Counted from the stretch's first letter, positions 1 to 7,925 are shown. The stretch: DNA of 64,000 nucleotides from Microtetraspora glauca (GCA_000721275.1 JOFO01000032.1:1-64000), one strand, 5' to 3'. Notes: generated from the sequence alone by a model not told the origin. Made by a program: numbers and translations.

Positions 1-345
1 CCACCGCGCTGCGCGCGGTGCAGCGAACCGCCCCGCGCAGCGGGGCGGTGAGCCGGGGCGCTTCGCGCCCCGCCCCGGCTGCGCCGGGGACTCCGCTGCG
101 CTCCGTCTGTCCGGCGCAGCCGGACAGGGTCCCGCTTCGCGGGACTGTGAACCCCCGGGCGAAGCCCGGGGGTTCACTCTCTGGGGGCGCAGCCCCCAGG
201 CGCCCCTTTCGCTGCGCTTCAGGGCGCGGGCTCCGCTGCGCTCTGCCCGCCTGGCTGGCGGGCCGTCAGGCCCGGTGCGGGTGGGGGGTGGTGGGCCCGT
301 CCGCTGCGCTCCCGGGCCCGGCCCGCGTTCGCGGGCGGCTGGCTA
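1..345. repeat. Array of GC-rich hairpins with 3-nt loops, telomere type
   Basis: A near-continuous series of perfect inverted repeats, each closed by a TGC, GCA, TTC or GAA triplet loop. Examples are arms 2-8/14-20, 27-36/40-49, 55-61/65-71, 73-79/83-89, 129-135/139-145 and 149-160/164-175 (12 bp). Further ones, some imperfect, reach about 345. Palindromes with GCGCAGC- or GCGAAGC-type loops characterise the ends of linear Streptomyces replicons, where the single-stranded 3' end folds for terminal-protein priming. The tap-tpg genes in the same window fit this. The archetypal chromosome-end start is not present, so this could be a divergent telomere or a subterminal copy. Confidence 0.7.
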
Positions 346-582
346 CGGGAGGGAGGGGGGGGGGCGGGTGGGCTGCCTCAAGTTTGATGCAGCATGTTGG
401 GTTGGCAGGGAGCGGCTACATCCCCTGCGCTGTCGCTCGTCAGAGGGGGTTGCTTCTGACTGTTCGTCAGGAAAAAGACTCGCCCGTCGTGTGTATCGTG
501 ATTCAACTCGGGTATCTTATTCATGTCGGGGTTAGCGGCTCCGACACCACGGAAAACACCGAACTGAAAGGAACTCTCAGAG
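346..582. other. Leader region upstream of the first gene
   Basis: Less structured sequence between the hairpin array and the gene at 583. A poly-G stretch lies near 350-365 and AT-richer sequence near 460-530 that could hold the promoter. I cannot name a convincing -35/-10 pair. A ribosome binding site GAAAGGAAC lies at 566-574. Confidence 0.4.
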
Positions 583-1023
583 ATGGGAACCGAGACTCAG
601 GTCGCGATGCGCGACCCGAAGACCTTCGTTGACCCGGAAGTCTGGGCCAAGGAAATCTCCCTGCTGATGCGGGACTACCCGTACGACTTCGTCATGGCGG
701 AGCGCGTGTTCGGGCAGGCCGTGGCCTACCTGATCACCGCGATCGAGATGCGCGGACGGGGCCTGGGCATGGGCCCGGGTGAGCTGGTGGACCTCGGCGT
801 GCACGTCTTCATCCTGGACACGAAGAACTACCGCGAGTTCTGCGCCCGGCACATGGACGGGGGCTTCCTCGACCACATCCCGGAGGTCGAGCGCAAGGGT
901 GACGGCTCCGTGTTCAGGACCGCCGAGATCATCGAGGCGAACGGCTTCGCGGTCGACTGGCCCCTGTGGGAGAAGGACGCCATGAACTGCACGCCGTGCC
1001 GCCCCGGGGAGGACGGCCACTAG
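583..1023 (+). CDS. Hypothetical protein, 146 aa
   Basis: A 146-residue soluble, acidic protein that I do not recognise. It starts at ATG 583, eight bases after GAAAGGAAC. The middle (about 40-95) looks helical, with the segment VAYLITAIEMRGRG. The C-terminus has a closely spaced Cys pair in NCTPCRP, which could bind metal or be redox active. There is no signal peptide or membrane segment. The gene stands alone between two hairpin arrays and is followed at once by a double terminator, so it is a monocistronic unit. Codon use is normal for Streptomyces, which supports real coding. Its position beside the telomere-type repeats suggests an accessory gene of the replicon end. Confidence 0.75.
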   Translation: MGTETQVAMRDPKTFVDPEVWAKEISLLMRDYPYDFVMAERVFGQAVAYLITAIEMRGRGLGMGPGELVDLGVHVFILDTKNYREFCARHMDGGFLDHIPEVERKGDGSVFRTAEIIEANGFAVDWPLWEKDAMNCTPCRPGEDGH

Positions 1024-1042
1024 GCCAGACCCCCACACCACG

Positions 1043-1107
1043 CGTTCCCGGAGGCTTCAGCCTCCGGGAACGCCCTCGGGCCCGCCCATCCAGGGCGGGC
1101 CCGAGGG
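1043..1107 (+). terminator. Two back-to-back terminator hairpins
   Basis: Hairpin 1 spans 1043-1072 (13-bp arms around a TTCA loop) and hairpin 2 spans 1073-1107 (arms CCCTCGGGCCCGCC and complement). They lie 20 bp after the stop of the 146-aa gene. No T tract follows, as is usual in Streptomyces. Confidence 0.8.
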
Positions 1108-1113
1108 CCACAC

Positions 1114-1671
1114 GGGGGTGCGCAGCACCCCGCCTCTCACTGCGCGAAGCCGGGCGCCCGGGCCCTGCCCGCGCCGCACACGCGGGGCGTCACACGGGAG
1201 GGGCCGCCCGATAGCCAGCCAGCACCAGGGCCGGGACAGACTGTCAAGGGTGGGCGTAGCCCAGCGCGTAGCGCCGCCGCAAGGCGCCCGCGCCCGCGCC
1301 TCCCCGTGGAGCGCAGCGGAACGCGACCGCCCGGCGCGCAGCGACCGGAGCATCACCACGAGGCCCCTGCCCGGGGTGCGCAGCACCCCGGCCCCGCGCT
1401 GCGCACCCCTCGGCGCGCAGCGCCAGAGCCCCCTCCCCCAGCCGGGCGCGCTGCGCCCGGGCCTCACTGCGGGGTGCGCAGCACCCCGCCTGCGCTCCGC
1501 AACGCCCGGAGCGCAGCGGAGGGCGGTCGTTGGGCTGCGCAGCAGCCCGCCGTGGAGCGCAGCGGAACGGCTTCGCTGCGCACTGCCCGAAGCGAAGCGC
1601 CGGGCCCTCGCTCCGCGTCAACGGCCCTGCTGCGCCCCGGCGGCGCTCTGCCCCCGGCTGCGCCCCGGTAT
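1114..1671. repeat. Second array of short GC hairpins with triplet loops
   Basis: About 560 bp dominated by GCGCAGC/GCTGCGC cores. The palindrome GGGGTGCGCAGCACCCC occurs three times (1115-1131, about 1375-1391 and about 1470-1486). A related one, GGGCTGCGCAGCAGCCC, lies near 1530. Open reading frames cross this stretch on both strands but show only the repeat composition, so I call no gene. It has the same hairpin style as 1-345 but lies inside the sequence and abuts a truncated Nudix gene. Confidence 0.65.
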
Positions 1672-1983
1672 GGGGAGCCCTGGGAGATCCCCGGCGGGGC
1701 GGTCGAGGCCGAGGAGTCGCCCCAGGCCGGCGCCCGCCACGAGGTCCTGGAGGAACCCGGCTTCGACCTCGCCCCGGGCGCGCTGCTGGGGGTGGACTGG
1801 ACGGCCGCGCGGAGCGGGCGCAGTGATGGTGTGGTGATGGTCTTCGACGGCGGCCGGCTCTCGCCCGAGCAGGTCTCCGCGATCCGGCTCCGGGCCGAGG
1901 AACTGCGCGGGTACGCGTTCGTCGATGTCGGATCGGTCGGCGAACGGCTCGTGCCGGTGCTCGCGCGGCGGGTCCAGGCGTGA
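1672..1983 (+). pseudogene. C-terminal remnant of a Nudix hydrolase
   Basis: From about 1672 the + strand reads a Nudix-type segment beginning WEIPGGAVEAEES. The box is recognisable as G-x5-E-x7-(H)EVLEEPGF, but the usual Arg of REUxEExGU is His. About 70 residues follow to the stop at 1981-1983. The N-terminal half of the Nudix fold and any start codon are missing. Upstream the frame runs into the hairpin array, so the array or a recombination at its edge replaced the 5' end. It is unlikely to be functional. Confidence 0.6.
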
Positions 1984-2139
1984 ACGCGTGCCCGCGAGAA
2001 GCGGGGCTGACAGGGTGCTGTGAGGGTGGCGGCCGGTCCGCCGCCGAGGCGGCGAAGGGGTTAGCGGCCCGCGGCCGGCCGCCACTGGTGTGGGCCCCAC
2101 GCGGCAACACCGTGCCTTGGCCGCACACCACCACAGATG

Positions 2140-2712
2140 CTAGTCGGCGCCCCGGGTCAGGGCGTAGCGGACATGATGAGCATCAAGCTGGAGCTTTTTG
2201 ACAGATGCCCACCCCTCACAGAGCTCGGCAGCCTCCTCCCTGGAGATTCCTGTGGCTTTCCTCTCCTCGGGGAGGTCCTGTGACATCGGGGTCATGACAT
2301 AGAAAATCCCGCCCGGGACAAGGTTTTCGAAAACGTTCCGAAGAAAGTTGTTCTTATCCTGAATGAATGCATAGCTGAGGCGACAGGAAATGAGATCTGC
2401 GGTAGGGATACTTTGCCAGGAATCCAATTCCGCGTTCCACTTTGAGAAGGAAATGTTCTGCAGGTGTTCGCTGGCGGCGGTTGCCCTTGACACAGCGTTG
2501 CCGGAACAGTCGAGACCGAGGACCGTGAAGTCGCGGGTCCTCATGAACCGTGCGAACCCACCGGTGCCGCAGCCGATGTCCAGCGCCCGTCGGCCGAGGC
2601 TCTCGGGTACGGCCTCGTCGAAAGCTGTCATCTCTTCGTCCAGGACAGGCCGGAAGTCCCGGCCGGCCGCGTAGTGGGTCTCCCACTTGCTCACGTCTAC
2701 GGGCATCGGCAT
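2140..2712 (-). CDS. SAM-dependent class I methyltransferase
   Basis: About 190 aa. Motif I, the glycine-rich SAM loop LDIGCGTGG, sits near residue 45. It is followed by an acidic end of strand 2 (VLGLDCSG) and a post-motif region PGGIFYVMTPM, giving the class I Rossmann order. The substrate cannot be told from sequence. I prefer ATG 2712 because AAGGAGG lies about seven bases upstream of it. GTG 2718 would sit on top of the ribosome binding site. The start overlaps the stop of the DNA-binding gene at 2715, so the two are translationally coupled and transcribed leftward. Downstream (left) lie only the Nudix remnant and repeats. Confidence 0.8.
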   Translation of the reverse strand: MPMPVDVSKWETHYAAGRDFRPVLDEEMTAFDEAVPESLGRRALDIGCGTGGFARFMRTRDFTVLGLDCSGNAVSRATAASEHLQNISFSKWNAELDSWQSIPTADLISCRLSYAFIQDKNNFLRNVFENLVPGGIFYVMTPMSQDLPEERKATGISREEAAELCEGWASVKKLQLDAHHVRYALTRGAD

Positions 2713-2714
2713 GG

Positions 2715-3419
2715 TCACGCCTCCTTGAGCAGGGCCTCGGTGACAGCGCGTGCGGAGCGGCGGACCGCGGGGGGATACCCGAGGTGGTCGGCCGCCCGGT
2801 CGAAGGACATGGTGCGGTCCGCTTTCATCAGCAGGGCGATTCGCTCACCCCGTAGGTCTGCCAGGGCGCGCTGCACGGTGGCGTAAGCGGCGCCAGTCGC
2901 TTCGCGGACGGAGGCGATGGTGACAGCGGGGTCGGCGTCCAGCAGGGCGGCGGCCCGGGTGCGGAGCTCACCTCGGGGGACGGCGTCCGTGCTGCCTCTG
3001 GGCCGGCCTGGAGCAGCCGCCTTCCCGGGGCGGCCGTCGCGAAAGGCCTGCACCACGCCCCGGGGCCAGTGGTCCACGCCGCATACCTCTACCCGGCTGG
3101 GGGCAACGCGCTGATCGGTGGCGTAGATGTCCCAGGTTCCGGCCGTGACACCCAGTTCGGCCGCGGCTTCCTGGCGGTCAAGCAGCACGTTCGGTCCGTC
3201 AGCCAGCGGGAGCGTCGGCACCGGGTCCCCCGCCAGGAACGCGTCGACCTGGTCGCCGTCCCACAGGAGGGTCCGGGCGCCGGCCGAACTGACGGGGGGC
3301 GGGAATCCCGGCTTGGAGTACGGCTTCTTGTTCCGGAGCGTCCCCATGGCCACCCCCATCTGGCGCGCCAGCATCTCCCGGGTCCGCACCAGGTGGACCC
3401 GATCAGAGCGAATCACCAC
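2715..3419 (-). CDS. Helix-turn-helix DNA-binding protein, plasmid type
   Basis: About 234 aa starting at GTG 3419 (or GTG 3416), preceded by GGACGGGGG. Two HTH-like segments are visible. One is N-terminal (REMLARQMGVAMGTLRNKK), followed by a Trp/Asp region. A second lies near the middle (LLDRQEAAAELGVTAGTW). A third possible winged-helix part is ADPAVTIASVREATGAAYATVQRALADL in the C-terminal third. Repeated helix-turn-helix domains in a protein of this size suggest a regulator or partition-like protein of a mobile replicon. It is the first gene of a two-gene leftward operon with the methyltransferase. The AT-richer segment 3445-3475 upstream may hold its promoter. Confidence 0.7.
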   Translation of the reverse strand: MVIRSDRVHLVRTREMLARQMGVAMGTLRNKKPYSKPGFPPPVSSAGARTLLWDGDQVDAFLAGDPVPTLPLADGPNVLLDRQEAAAELGVTAGTWDIYATDQRVAPSRVEVCGVDHWPRGVVQAFRDGRPGKAAAPGRPRGSTDAVPRGELRTRAAALLDADPAVTIASVREATGAAYATVQRALADLRGERIALLMKADRTMSFDRAADHLGYPPAVRRSARAVTEALLKEA

Positions 3420-3755
3420 ACACCCCCGTCCAGGACAACCAACCGCCAATAAAGATACAGCATTACAGTCATCCGTGAGGAGTGAGGCCGTCCATGGTCA
3501 TCCCCGCGGGGGCGGGGAGCAGACTTCCTGACCGCGCCGGCCACTTCGTTCTCCGGCCCCGGCCGACCCGGCCGAGGCCGTGACAATGCCGCCGACAGAA
3601 CACAGCCCTGCTCGCGCCGGGGGTACGAGACCGGTAGCCGTTGGTCGGGAATGGGGGCCTGCCAGCACGTCCAGAGGCAGGGGAAGGGGCCTGGTCTCTG
3701 GCGGCCGCGTTGTCGGCGGCCGACGATGTCCTGGAGGATCACTACGGGGGTGGGT
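3420..3755. other. Intergenic region between divergent units
   Basis: Holds the leftward promoter area (AT-richer 3445-3475) for the DNA-binding gene and the rightward leader of the nuclease gene. I see no conserved gene in it. An inverted GCCGCCGACAA-type arm lies near 3710-3722. Confidence 0.4.
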
Positions 3756-4910
3756 ATGGAGCTGACGGCGTTCTTCAGCAGCGGTGACGGATGGGCGCAG
3801 CCCTGGGTGCTCGACGTCGAACTGGTCGAATCCTTGCGGTTCGGTCCGCCGGCCGGGCACACGGACCTGGACGTGGCGATCGCGCTGACCCGGCTGCTGC
3901 ACCATGACTTCGTCTGCCACGGTACCGACGGCCGGGGCCGGCATCTGGACGATGAGAGCGTGCCCCTGGTCATTAAGGCGCACCGCGCCGTCCTGGAGCG
4001 CCTGGCTCTCGAGCCGCCTGCCTGGCCGTTTCGTACCTTCGACGGGCCGCGTGGGTTCGGCAGCTACTGGCGCGCCAACGATATGAGCGGCAGTTGGAAG
4101 GCGCGGCGGGACTGCATCGAGCAGATCCTCGGCCCCACGCGGGACGCGCTGGAGGACTTGCAGGAGCTGGAGTACGAACGGCGTTTCACCAGGGGGCCGT
4201 CGGGCAGCTTCAAGAACCTGATCTTCGCCGCCGACGGGGTCAAGCCGGAGATCGTGCTGCGGGACGCGGTGAACAACGAGGTCGAGATCGTCCGTCACGC
4301 CGACACGTGCTTGGTGTTCACCGACCCGCTGCCACCTCACGGGCTCACCTGGCGGCAGATGGTCGCCTGGTGGCAGAAGAACCACCAGCCGGGCGCTGAG
4401 GAGAAGACGGCCGCCGAGGCGCTGTACCGGCGTCTGTACCGGTCGCTGGACTCGAAGCCCGAGCAGCTCCTCATGATCACCTACTGTGCCCGGTACGCCG
4501 AGGAAGGAGGTTACGACCTGCCCGCGCTGATCCCCCAGGTCTACCTCCACTACGACCCCTACACGCGCAAGAGCGGCAAGCAGTCCGGCGCGCTGTACCG
4601 GCAGCGGATGGACTTCCTGCTCCTGGCGCCGGACCGCTCCCGCATCGTCATCGAGGTCGACGGAGTACAGCACTACGGCCGGCCCAACCCGCCCGACGAG
4701 CAAGGGCGCATCACGCATACCGCGGTGCCGCGGCTGTATGCGGAGATGGTCGCCGAGGACCGCCGGCTGAGGCTCGCCGGATATGAGATCTACCGCTTCG
4801 GCGGCTGGGAACTCACCGCCCCGGGCGGCAGGCAGCTGTTGGAGTCCTTCTTCACCAGTCTCCTCGCCCGGCACCAGAAGCCGGCGCTGTGGCGCGGCCT
4901 GCCGCAGTGA
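3756..4910 (+). CDS. PD-(D/E)XK-type nuclease protein, possible abortive-infection factor
   Basis: 384 aa from ATG 3756; GTG 3750 is an alternative. The C-terminal third reads as a restriction-endonuclease fold: RMDFLLLAPDRSRIVIEVDG followed by QHYG. This gives the Asp and the E-x-D of a PD-(D/E)XK active site. Then comes AEDRRLRLAGYEIYRFGGWEL, typical of DUF559/Vsr-like nucleases. The N-terminal part, with FGSYWRANDMSGSW near residue 105, resembles the N-terminal domains of AbiJ-like abortive-infection proteins; that link is tentative. There is no membrane segment. The next gene begins 36 bp downstream in the same direction, so the two may act together. I infer a nucleic-acid-cleaving role, probably defence. 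Confidence 0.65.
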   Translation: MELTAFFSSGDGWAQPWVLDVELVESLRFGPPAGHTDLDVAIALTRLLHHDFVCHGTDGRGRHLDDESVPLVIKAHRAVLERLALEPPAWPFRTFDGPRGFGSYWRANDMSGSWKARRDCIEQILGPTRDALEDLQELEYERRFTRGPSGSFKNLIFAADGVKPEIVLRDAVNNEVEIVRHADTCLVFTDPLPPHGLTWRQMVAWWQKNHQPGAEEKTAAEALYRRLYRSLDSKPEQLLMITYCARYAEEGGYDLPALIPQVYLHYDPYTRKSGKQSGALYRQRMDFLLLAPDRSRIVIEVDGVQHYGRPNPPDEQGRITHTAVPRLYAEMVAEDRRLRLAGYEIYRFGGWELTAPGGRQLLESFFTSLLARHQKPALWRGLPQ

Positions 4911-4945
4911 AGCTGCCCTTCGAGGGGACGTGTACGGTCGCCAAG

Positions 4946-5908
4946 ATGAATCGAGATGCAGCGTCCGATCCGCGTCGGCTCGGCGTTCCCAGGGAAGTCG
5001 TGGACGAGGGTGCGCGTACGCTGCGCCATGCCGTCGAGTCACTCGGCGCCTTCGTCGGGAGTCTCACCGAAGGCACCGCTGTCAAGGGGATGTCGCCCGC
5101 CGATGCGGCCTGGGTCAGTTCCTCACATCACCGGCACCGCACAGCACGTTCCCGGTTGTGGGCGTGGGCGGGCTGGAGCACTCAGCTCACCCTGGGGAAC
5201 ATCGTCGATCACGTCCAGGCGATCGAGCAGACGCTGGTGGGCGAGCCCGTGGCCATATGGTCGCTCGTCTCGCTCTCCCGCGTCGTGCAGGAGGGCGCCA
5301 TCCGCGTGTGCCACCTCTACGAGCCCGGACTCAGCCCCGAGCAGCGTGCGGTGCGCATCGCCGCCGCGTGGCTCAACGGCGCCCGGCAGCATCAGGTCGC
5401 GGCCAAGGACGTCGGCGTGCAGGCGGTCCCGGAAGCGGAGAAGATCTGGCAGTTGGCCGAGCGGACTGTCCAGCGCGCCGGAATGAGCATCGGCCTGGAC
5501 AAGCGGGGTCACCCGAGCTCAGCCGTGCTGGGGGCGGTCAAGGCGCCGTTCAAGGTGGACCTCACCAACATCGCCGCGAAGCGGCCCACGCATCTTCCCG
5601 CCTGGTACCGCATATCCTCCGCAGCCTCCCACAGCACCGTGTGGATGGTCGCCCAGACCTTCGCCTCCGACGAGGACGACCAGCCGGTCATGCGGGCCGA
5701 CCCGGAGATCGTCACCGCGGCGGTGCTGGCCGTTCTGGGAGCGTTCGAAGACTTGGTGCAGACGCTGGGCGACTACTACGGCAAGGACCCGCACAAGGCG
5801 CTTCTGACCGTCCGCCGACGTACCGTGGCGGTCCTCGACCGTCAGCGGAAGTGGCGGCAGCAAGCACAGGACGATGCACGCCTCCTACTCGGCGAGAGCG
5901 GCACGTGA
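4946..5908 (+). CDS. Hypothetical helical protein, partner of the nuclease gene
   Basis: 320 aa from ATG 4946. GAGGGGA at 4922-4928 is the only ribosome-binding-like sequence and is distant. The protein is mostly helical, with heptad-like stretches in the first 100 residues. Conserved-looking features are SSHHRHRTARSRLW, SLSRVVQEGAIRVCHLY and SSAASHSTVW, a spread of His, Arg and Trp. HxxxW-type patterns occur in HEPN-like and DUF5677-type proteins. I cannot assign a family. It lies 36 bp after the nuclease gene with no terminator between them, so a two-gene operon is likely. There is no signal peptide and no membrane helix. Confidence 0.65.
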   Translation: MNRDAASDPRRLGVPREVVDEGARTLRHAVESLGAFVGSLTEGTAVKGMSPADAAWVSSSHHRHRTARSRLWAWAGWSTQLTLGNIVDHVQAIEQTLVGEPVAIWSLVSLSRVVQEGAIRVCHLYEPGLSPEQRAVRIAAAWLNGARQHQVAAKDVGVQAVPEAEKIWQLAERTVQRAGMSIGLDKRGHPSSAVLGAVKAPFKVDLTNIAAKRPTHLPAWYRISSAASHSTVWMVAQTFASDEDDQPVMRADPEIVTAAVLAVLGAFEDLVQTLGDYYGKDPHKALLTVRRRTVAVLDRQRKWRQQAQDDARLLLGESGT

Positions 5909-6549
5909 TCCCTCGTCCGCCGTACCGTCTTCGCCGTCCCGCTGGTATCGGTCCTGGTCGCGTGGGCCTGGCTCTGAGGAGATGGTCAGGGCCAGGCCGG
6001 CAGCGGGGAGGCCGTCAGAGGCAGACGAAGCGGCAGTGTTCCGGCTCCAGCTCGAGTTCGATCGCGGGTCCCGGGCCAGTCACCCGGCGCAGAATCGCCG
6101 TGGAAGGGTAAGTGGCGACAACCCGCACGCTGACAACGCAACCGTGCTGCGTGCCCGCCTCTGCCCCTCACCGGTCACCTCGTGCGGTCGGCCGCCAAGG
6201 GCGCCGCCGGCTGCGCGTCGCATCGCTGCCCGAAGACAAGCGGGTTGACCGCCTGTTCGCCGTCTGGTGGTAAGAGAGGCCCCGGGTTCCTATCAGGTCG
6301 CCTATCAGCAGGGCCCTTCACCTGGGAAAACGGGGTGTCGACCTATCAGGTTCCGGGACCTGCTCACCACGAGGGCGCCGCTTACCGCGGCTTCGTGAAC
6401 GCCCGACGGCGTTACGGTGCCGCGGTGGCGGTCCCGCCCCGTCCGCGCTCCTGCTGCCCGCGATGAGCGGAGTGAACGCCCTCCGGCGCCCCGCGCGGCT
6501 CCCCGTCCGGTCCGGCGCTCCTGCGACTTCTGTGCGGGCGGGAGTGGTC
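5909..6549. other. Long intergenic stretch with a possible mini-ORF
   Basis: No gene is clear. On the minus strand, 6015-6128 reads a 37-residue frame (VRVVATYPSTAILRR...EPEHCRFVCL) with Streptomyces-like codons but no good ribosome binding site. It may be the tail of a lost gene. The + strand frames across this stretch look like shadows. A short direct repeat lies at 6289-6351. Confidence 0.4.
6289..6351. repeat. Direct repeats of CCTATCAGGT
   Basis: CCTATCAGGT occurs at 6289-6298 and 6342-6351, with the core CCTATCAG again at 6301-6308. The same core occurs in the tap leader at 35149-35156. It is AT-rich for this genome, so it could be a protein-binding site, but the evidence is thin. Confidence 0.35.
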
Positions 6550-6849
6550 GTGTACTACGGCAAGGCCGAGTTCGTGATCACCTGGGGCGCGGCGGACCAG
6601 GAGGACCGGTTCTACGCCTGTCCCGGCTGCCGGGCCCTCGTCGATGCCGGGGAGTGGCCGGGGTTGATCGCCTACGCCGGCCTCTGGCCCACGGGTGCCC
6701 GGGGCGTACGCGGCTTCCGCGACCACCACACCCCTGGCGCCGTCACCCCCCCCGGCACCCCTTTCCCAGGCCGGCCGGAGACAGCCACCCGACCCGCCGC
6801 CAGGCGCCGGGCCGTCCGGGCCGCGCAGGGCTGTGACCTGCGGTGGTAA
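6550..6849 (+). CDS. Small hypothetical protein with a CxxC motif
   Basis: About 99 aa from GTG 6550, five bases after GGGAG; longer starts back to ATG 6463 are open but have no better signal. The N-terminal half reads as a real folded domain: YYGKAEFVITWGAADQEDRF, then YACPGCRALVDAGEW with a Cys-x2-Cys that may bind zinc, then GLIAYAGLWPTG. The second half is rich in Pro, Arg and Ala and may be disordered. I do not recognise the family. The gene lies alone before the first small Gly-Trp-Gly peptide unit at 6987. Confidence 0.45.
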   Translation: MYYGKAEFVITWGAADQEDRFYACPGCRALVDAGEWPGLIAYAGLWPTGARGVRGFRDHHTPGAVTPPGTPFPGRPETATRPAARRRAVRAAQGCDLRW

Positions 6850-6986
6850 GCGTGGTGGTAAGCGACGGCGGGCCGTGGTGAGTACCCGTCCAGGTCCGCG
6901 TTCCAGAGTGGTGGTTGCTGCGGGCCGTGATTGCGGCCGCTCCACCGGCACAGCACCGAGCGCCGCGCACCATGGAGGGGATCGTC

Positions 6987-7046
6987 ATGAGCCAGGACAC
7001 CGGCTGGGGGCGTCAGCAGGACTCCGGCGGCCGGCCGGCGCGGTGA
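6987..7046 (+). CDS. 19-residue peptide ORF, copy 1 of a repeated unit
   Basis: ATG 6987 is preceded by GGAGGGGATCGTC and encodes MSQDTGWGRQQDSGGRPAR. About 75 bp covering the leader, ribosome binding site and first eight codons nearly match the copy at 35384. Downstream a second reading frame ends in GVVGAR-stop near 7084, like the ends of the other copies, so copy 1 looks frameshifted relative to copy 2. A strong terminator follows at 7099. It may be a small peptide gene or a short regulatory RNA with a decayed frame. No function is known to me. Confidence 0.45.
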   Translation: MSQDTGWGRQQDSGGRPAR

Positions 7047-7098
7047 AGCTGGGGCCTCGGTGCGGCGTGGTCGGCGCCCGCTGAGTTCCAGCACGCAC

Positions 7099-7132
7099 AA
7101 GGCCCGCCCGAGGCGAGTCTCGGGCGGGCCTT
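7099..7132 (+). terminator. Terminator of peptide unit 1
   Basis: AAGGCCCGCCCGAG, a 6-nt loop, and the complementary arm ending in GGGCGGGCCTT. The same hairpin core closes the units at 35469 and 50095. Confidence 0.85.
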
Positions 7133-7149
7133 CATGCTGTGCGGGAAGG

Positions 7150-7791
7150 CTATTGGACGGAGCCAGCTTCGGCGGCGGCGCCGGCGGCCTGGACGGCTGC
7201 GTCCCACTGCGCGTCCCGGGCGGCACGGGCACGGCGGACGTCAGCCTCGCACCGGCCGCACAGCGGTCCGAGGGGGCCGATTGCCAGCAACGGCGCACCG
7301 CAGCCGGCGCCGTCCTGTCCGGTGCACCGGCCGACCGGCTCGGCGAGGGCGGGTGCGGTGTCGGCGCAGTGGCGGCAGGGGGTGCCGTCGGGGGTGCGGT
7401 AGATGCGGCACGCCGGGCACCTGGGCCAGCCGGCGCACTCGGCGCACAGGTCCGTGCCGGCCTCCGGTGGCCGACCGCACTCGGTGCACTCCGCCCTGAC
7501 CCGCCGGATCCTCGCCCCGGTGGCGTCGCTGCGCGTCCGGCTCTGCTCGGGGACGTGGGCGGGGGTGGCGGGCAGGGCGGTGATGCGGGCGGAGACGACG
7601 GCGCCGGCACTGGTGCGGACCGGGCCCTCGAACGGAGCGGCGAGCGCGGCGAGGAGGGTGTCGGCGGTCCAGGAGGTGTGGGCGAGGAGGGTGTCGAGGC
7701 GGCGGGCCTGGTCGGCCAGCGGCCGGCCGGCCAGCGCGAGCGCGGGCACCTGGGCGCCGAGGCGGTACAGCACGTCAAGGCCGGCCGTCAT
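7150..7791 (-). CDS. Hypothetical protein with multiple zinc-ribbon CxxC motifs
   Basis: 213 aa from ATG 7791, which follows GGGGGAG; ATG 7899 is a longer alternative. The N-terminal half is helical (LYRLGAQVPALALAGRPLADQARRLDTLLAH). The second half holds many Cys pairs: CTECGRPP, CAECAGWPRCPACRIY, CRHCADT, CTGQDGAGC and CGRCEAD. These suggest two or three zinc ribbons of rubredoxin or RanBP2-like spacing. A DNA- or RNA-binding role is plausible. It lies just downstream of the winged-helix gene fragment on the same strand, separated by about 135 bp, and probably belongs to the same plasmid replication or maintenance module. Confidence 0.65.
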   Translation of the reverse strand: MTAGLDVLYRLGAQVPALALAGRPLADQARRLDTLLAHTSWTADTLLAALAAPFEGPVRTSAGAVVSARITALPATPAHVPEQSRTRSDATGARIRRVRAECTECGRPPEAGTDLCAECAGWPRCPACRIYRTPDGTPCRHCADTAPALAEPVGRCTGQDGAGCGAPLLAIGPLGPLCGRCEADVRRARAARDAQWDAAVQAAGAAAEAGSVQ

Positions 7792-7925
7792 CACCGGCCG
7801 CTCCCCCACAACCTCGCCCTGCTGCTCTTCCGCGTCTCCGGCCCGCGACCGGTCCCCCACCTGTGCCTGCCGCGGTCGTTCGTCCGTCCGTCCCTCCATC
7901 CCGCCGTCCGTGTTGCCCCTGCCCT

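Noticed and set aside
1..1671. CRISPR array
   Set aside because: The repeats are palindromic hairpins of varied sequence, with no constant repeat or regular spacers, and no cas genes lie nearby.
1118..1837. Protein-coding frames through the second hairpin array
   Set aside because: All frames are driven by the GCGCAGC repeats (runs of Ala, Pro, Arg) and none keeps a domain until the Nudix fragment.
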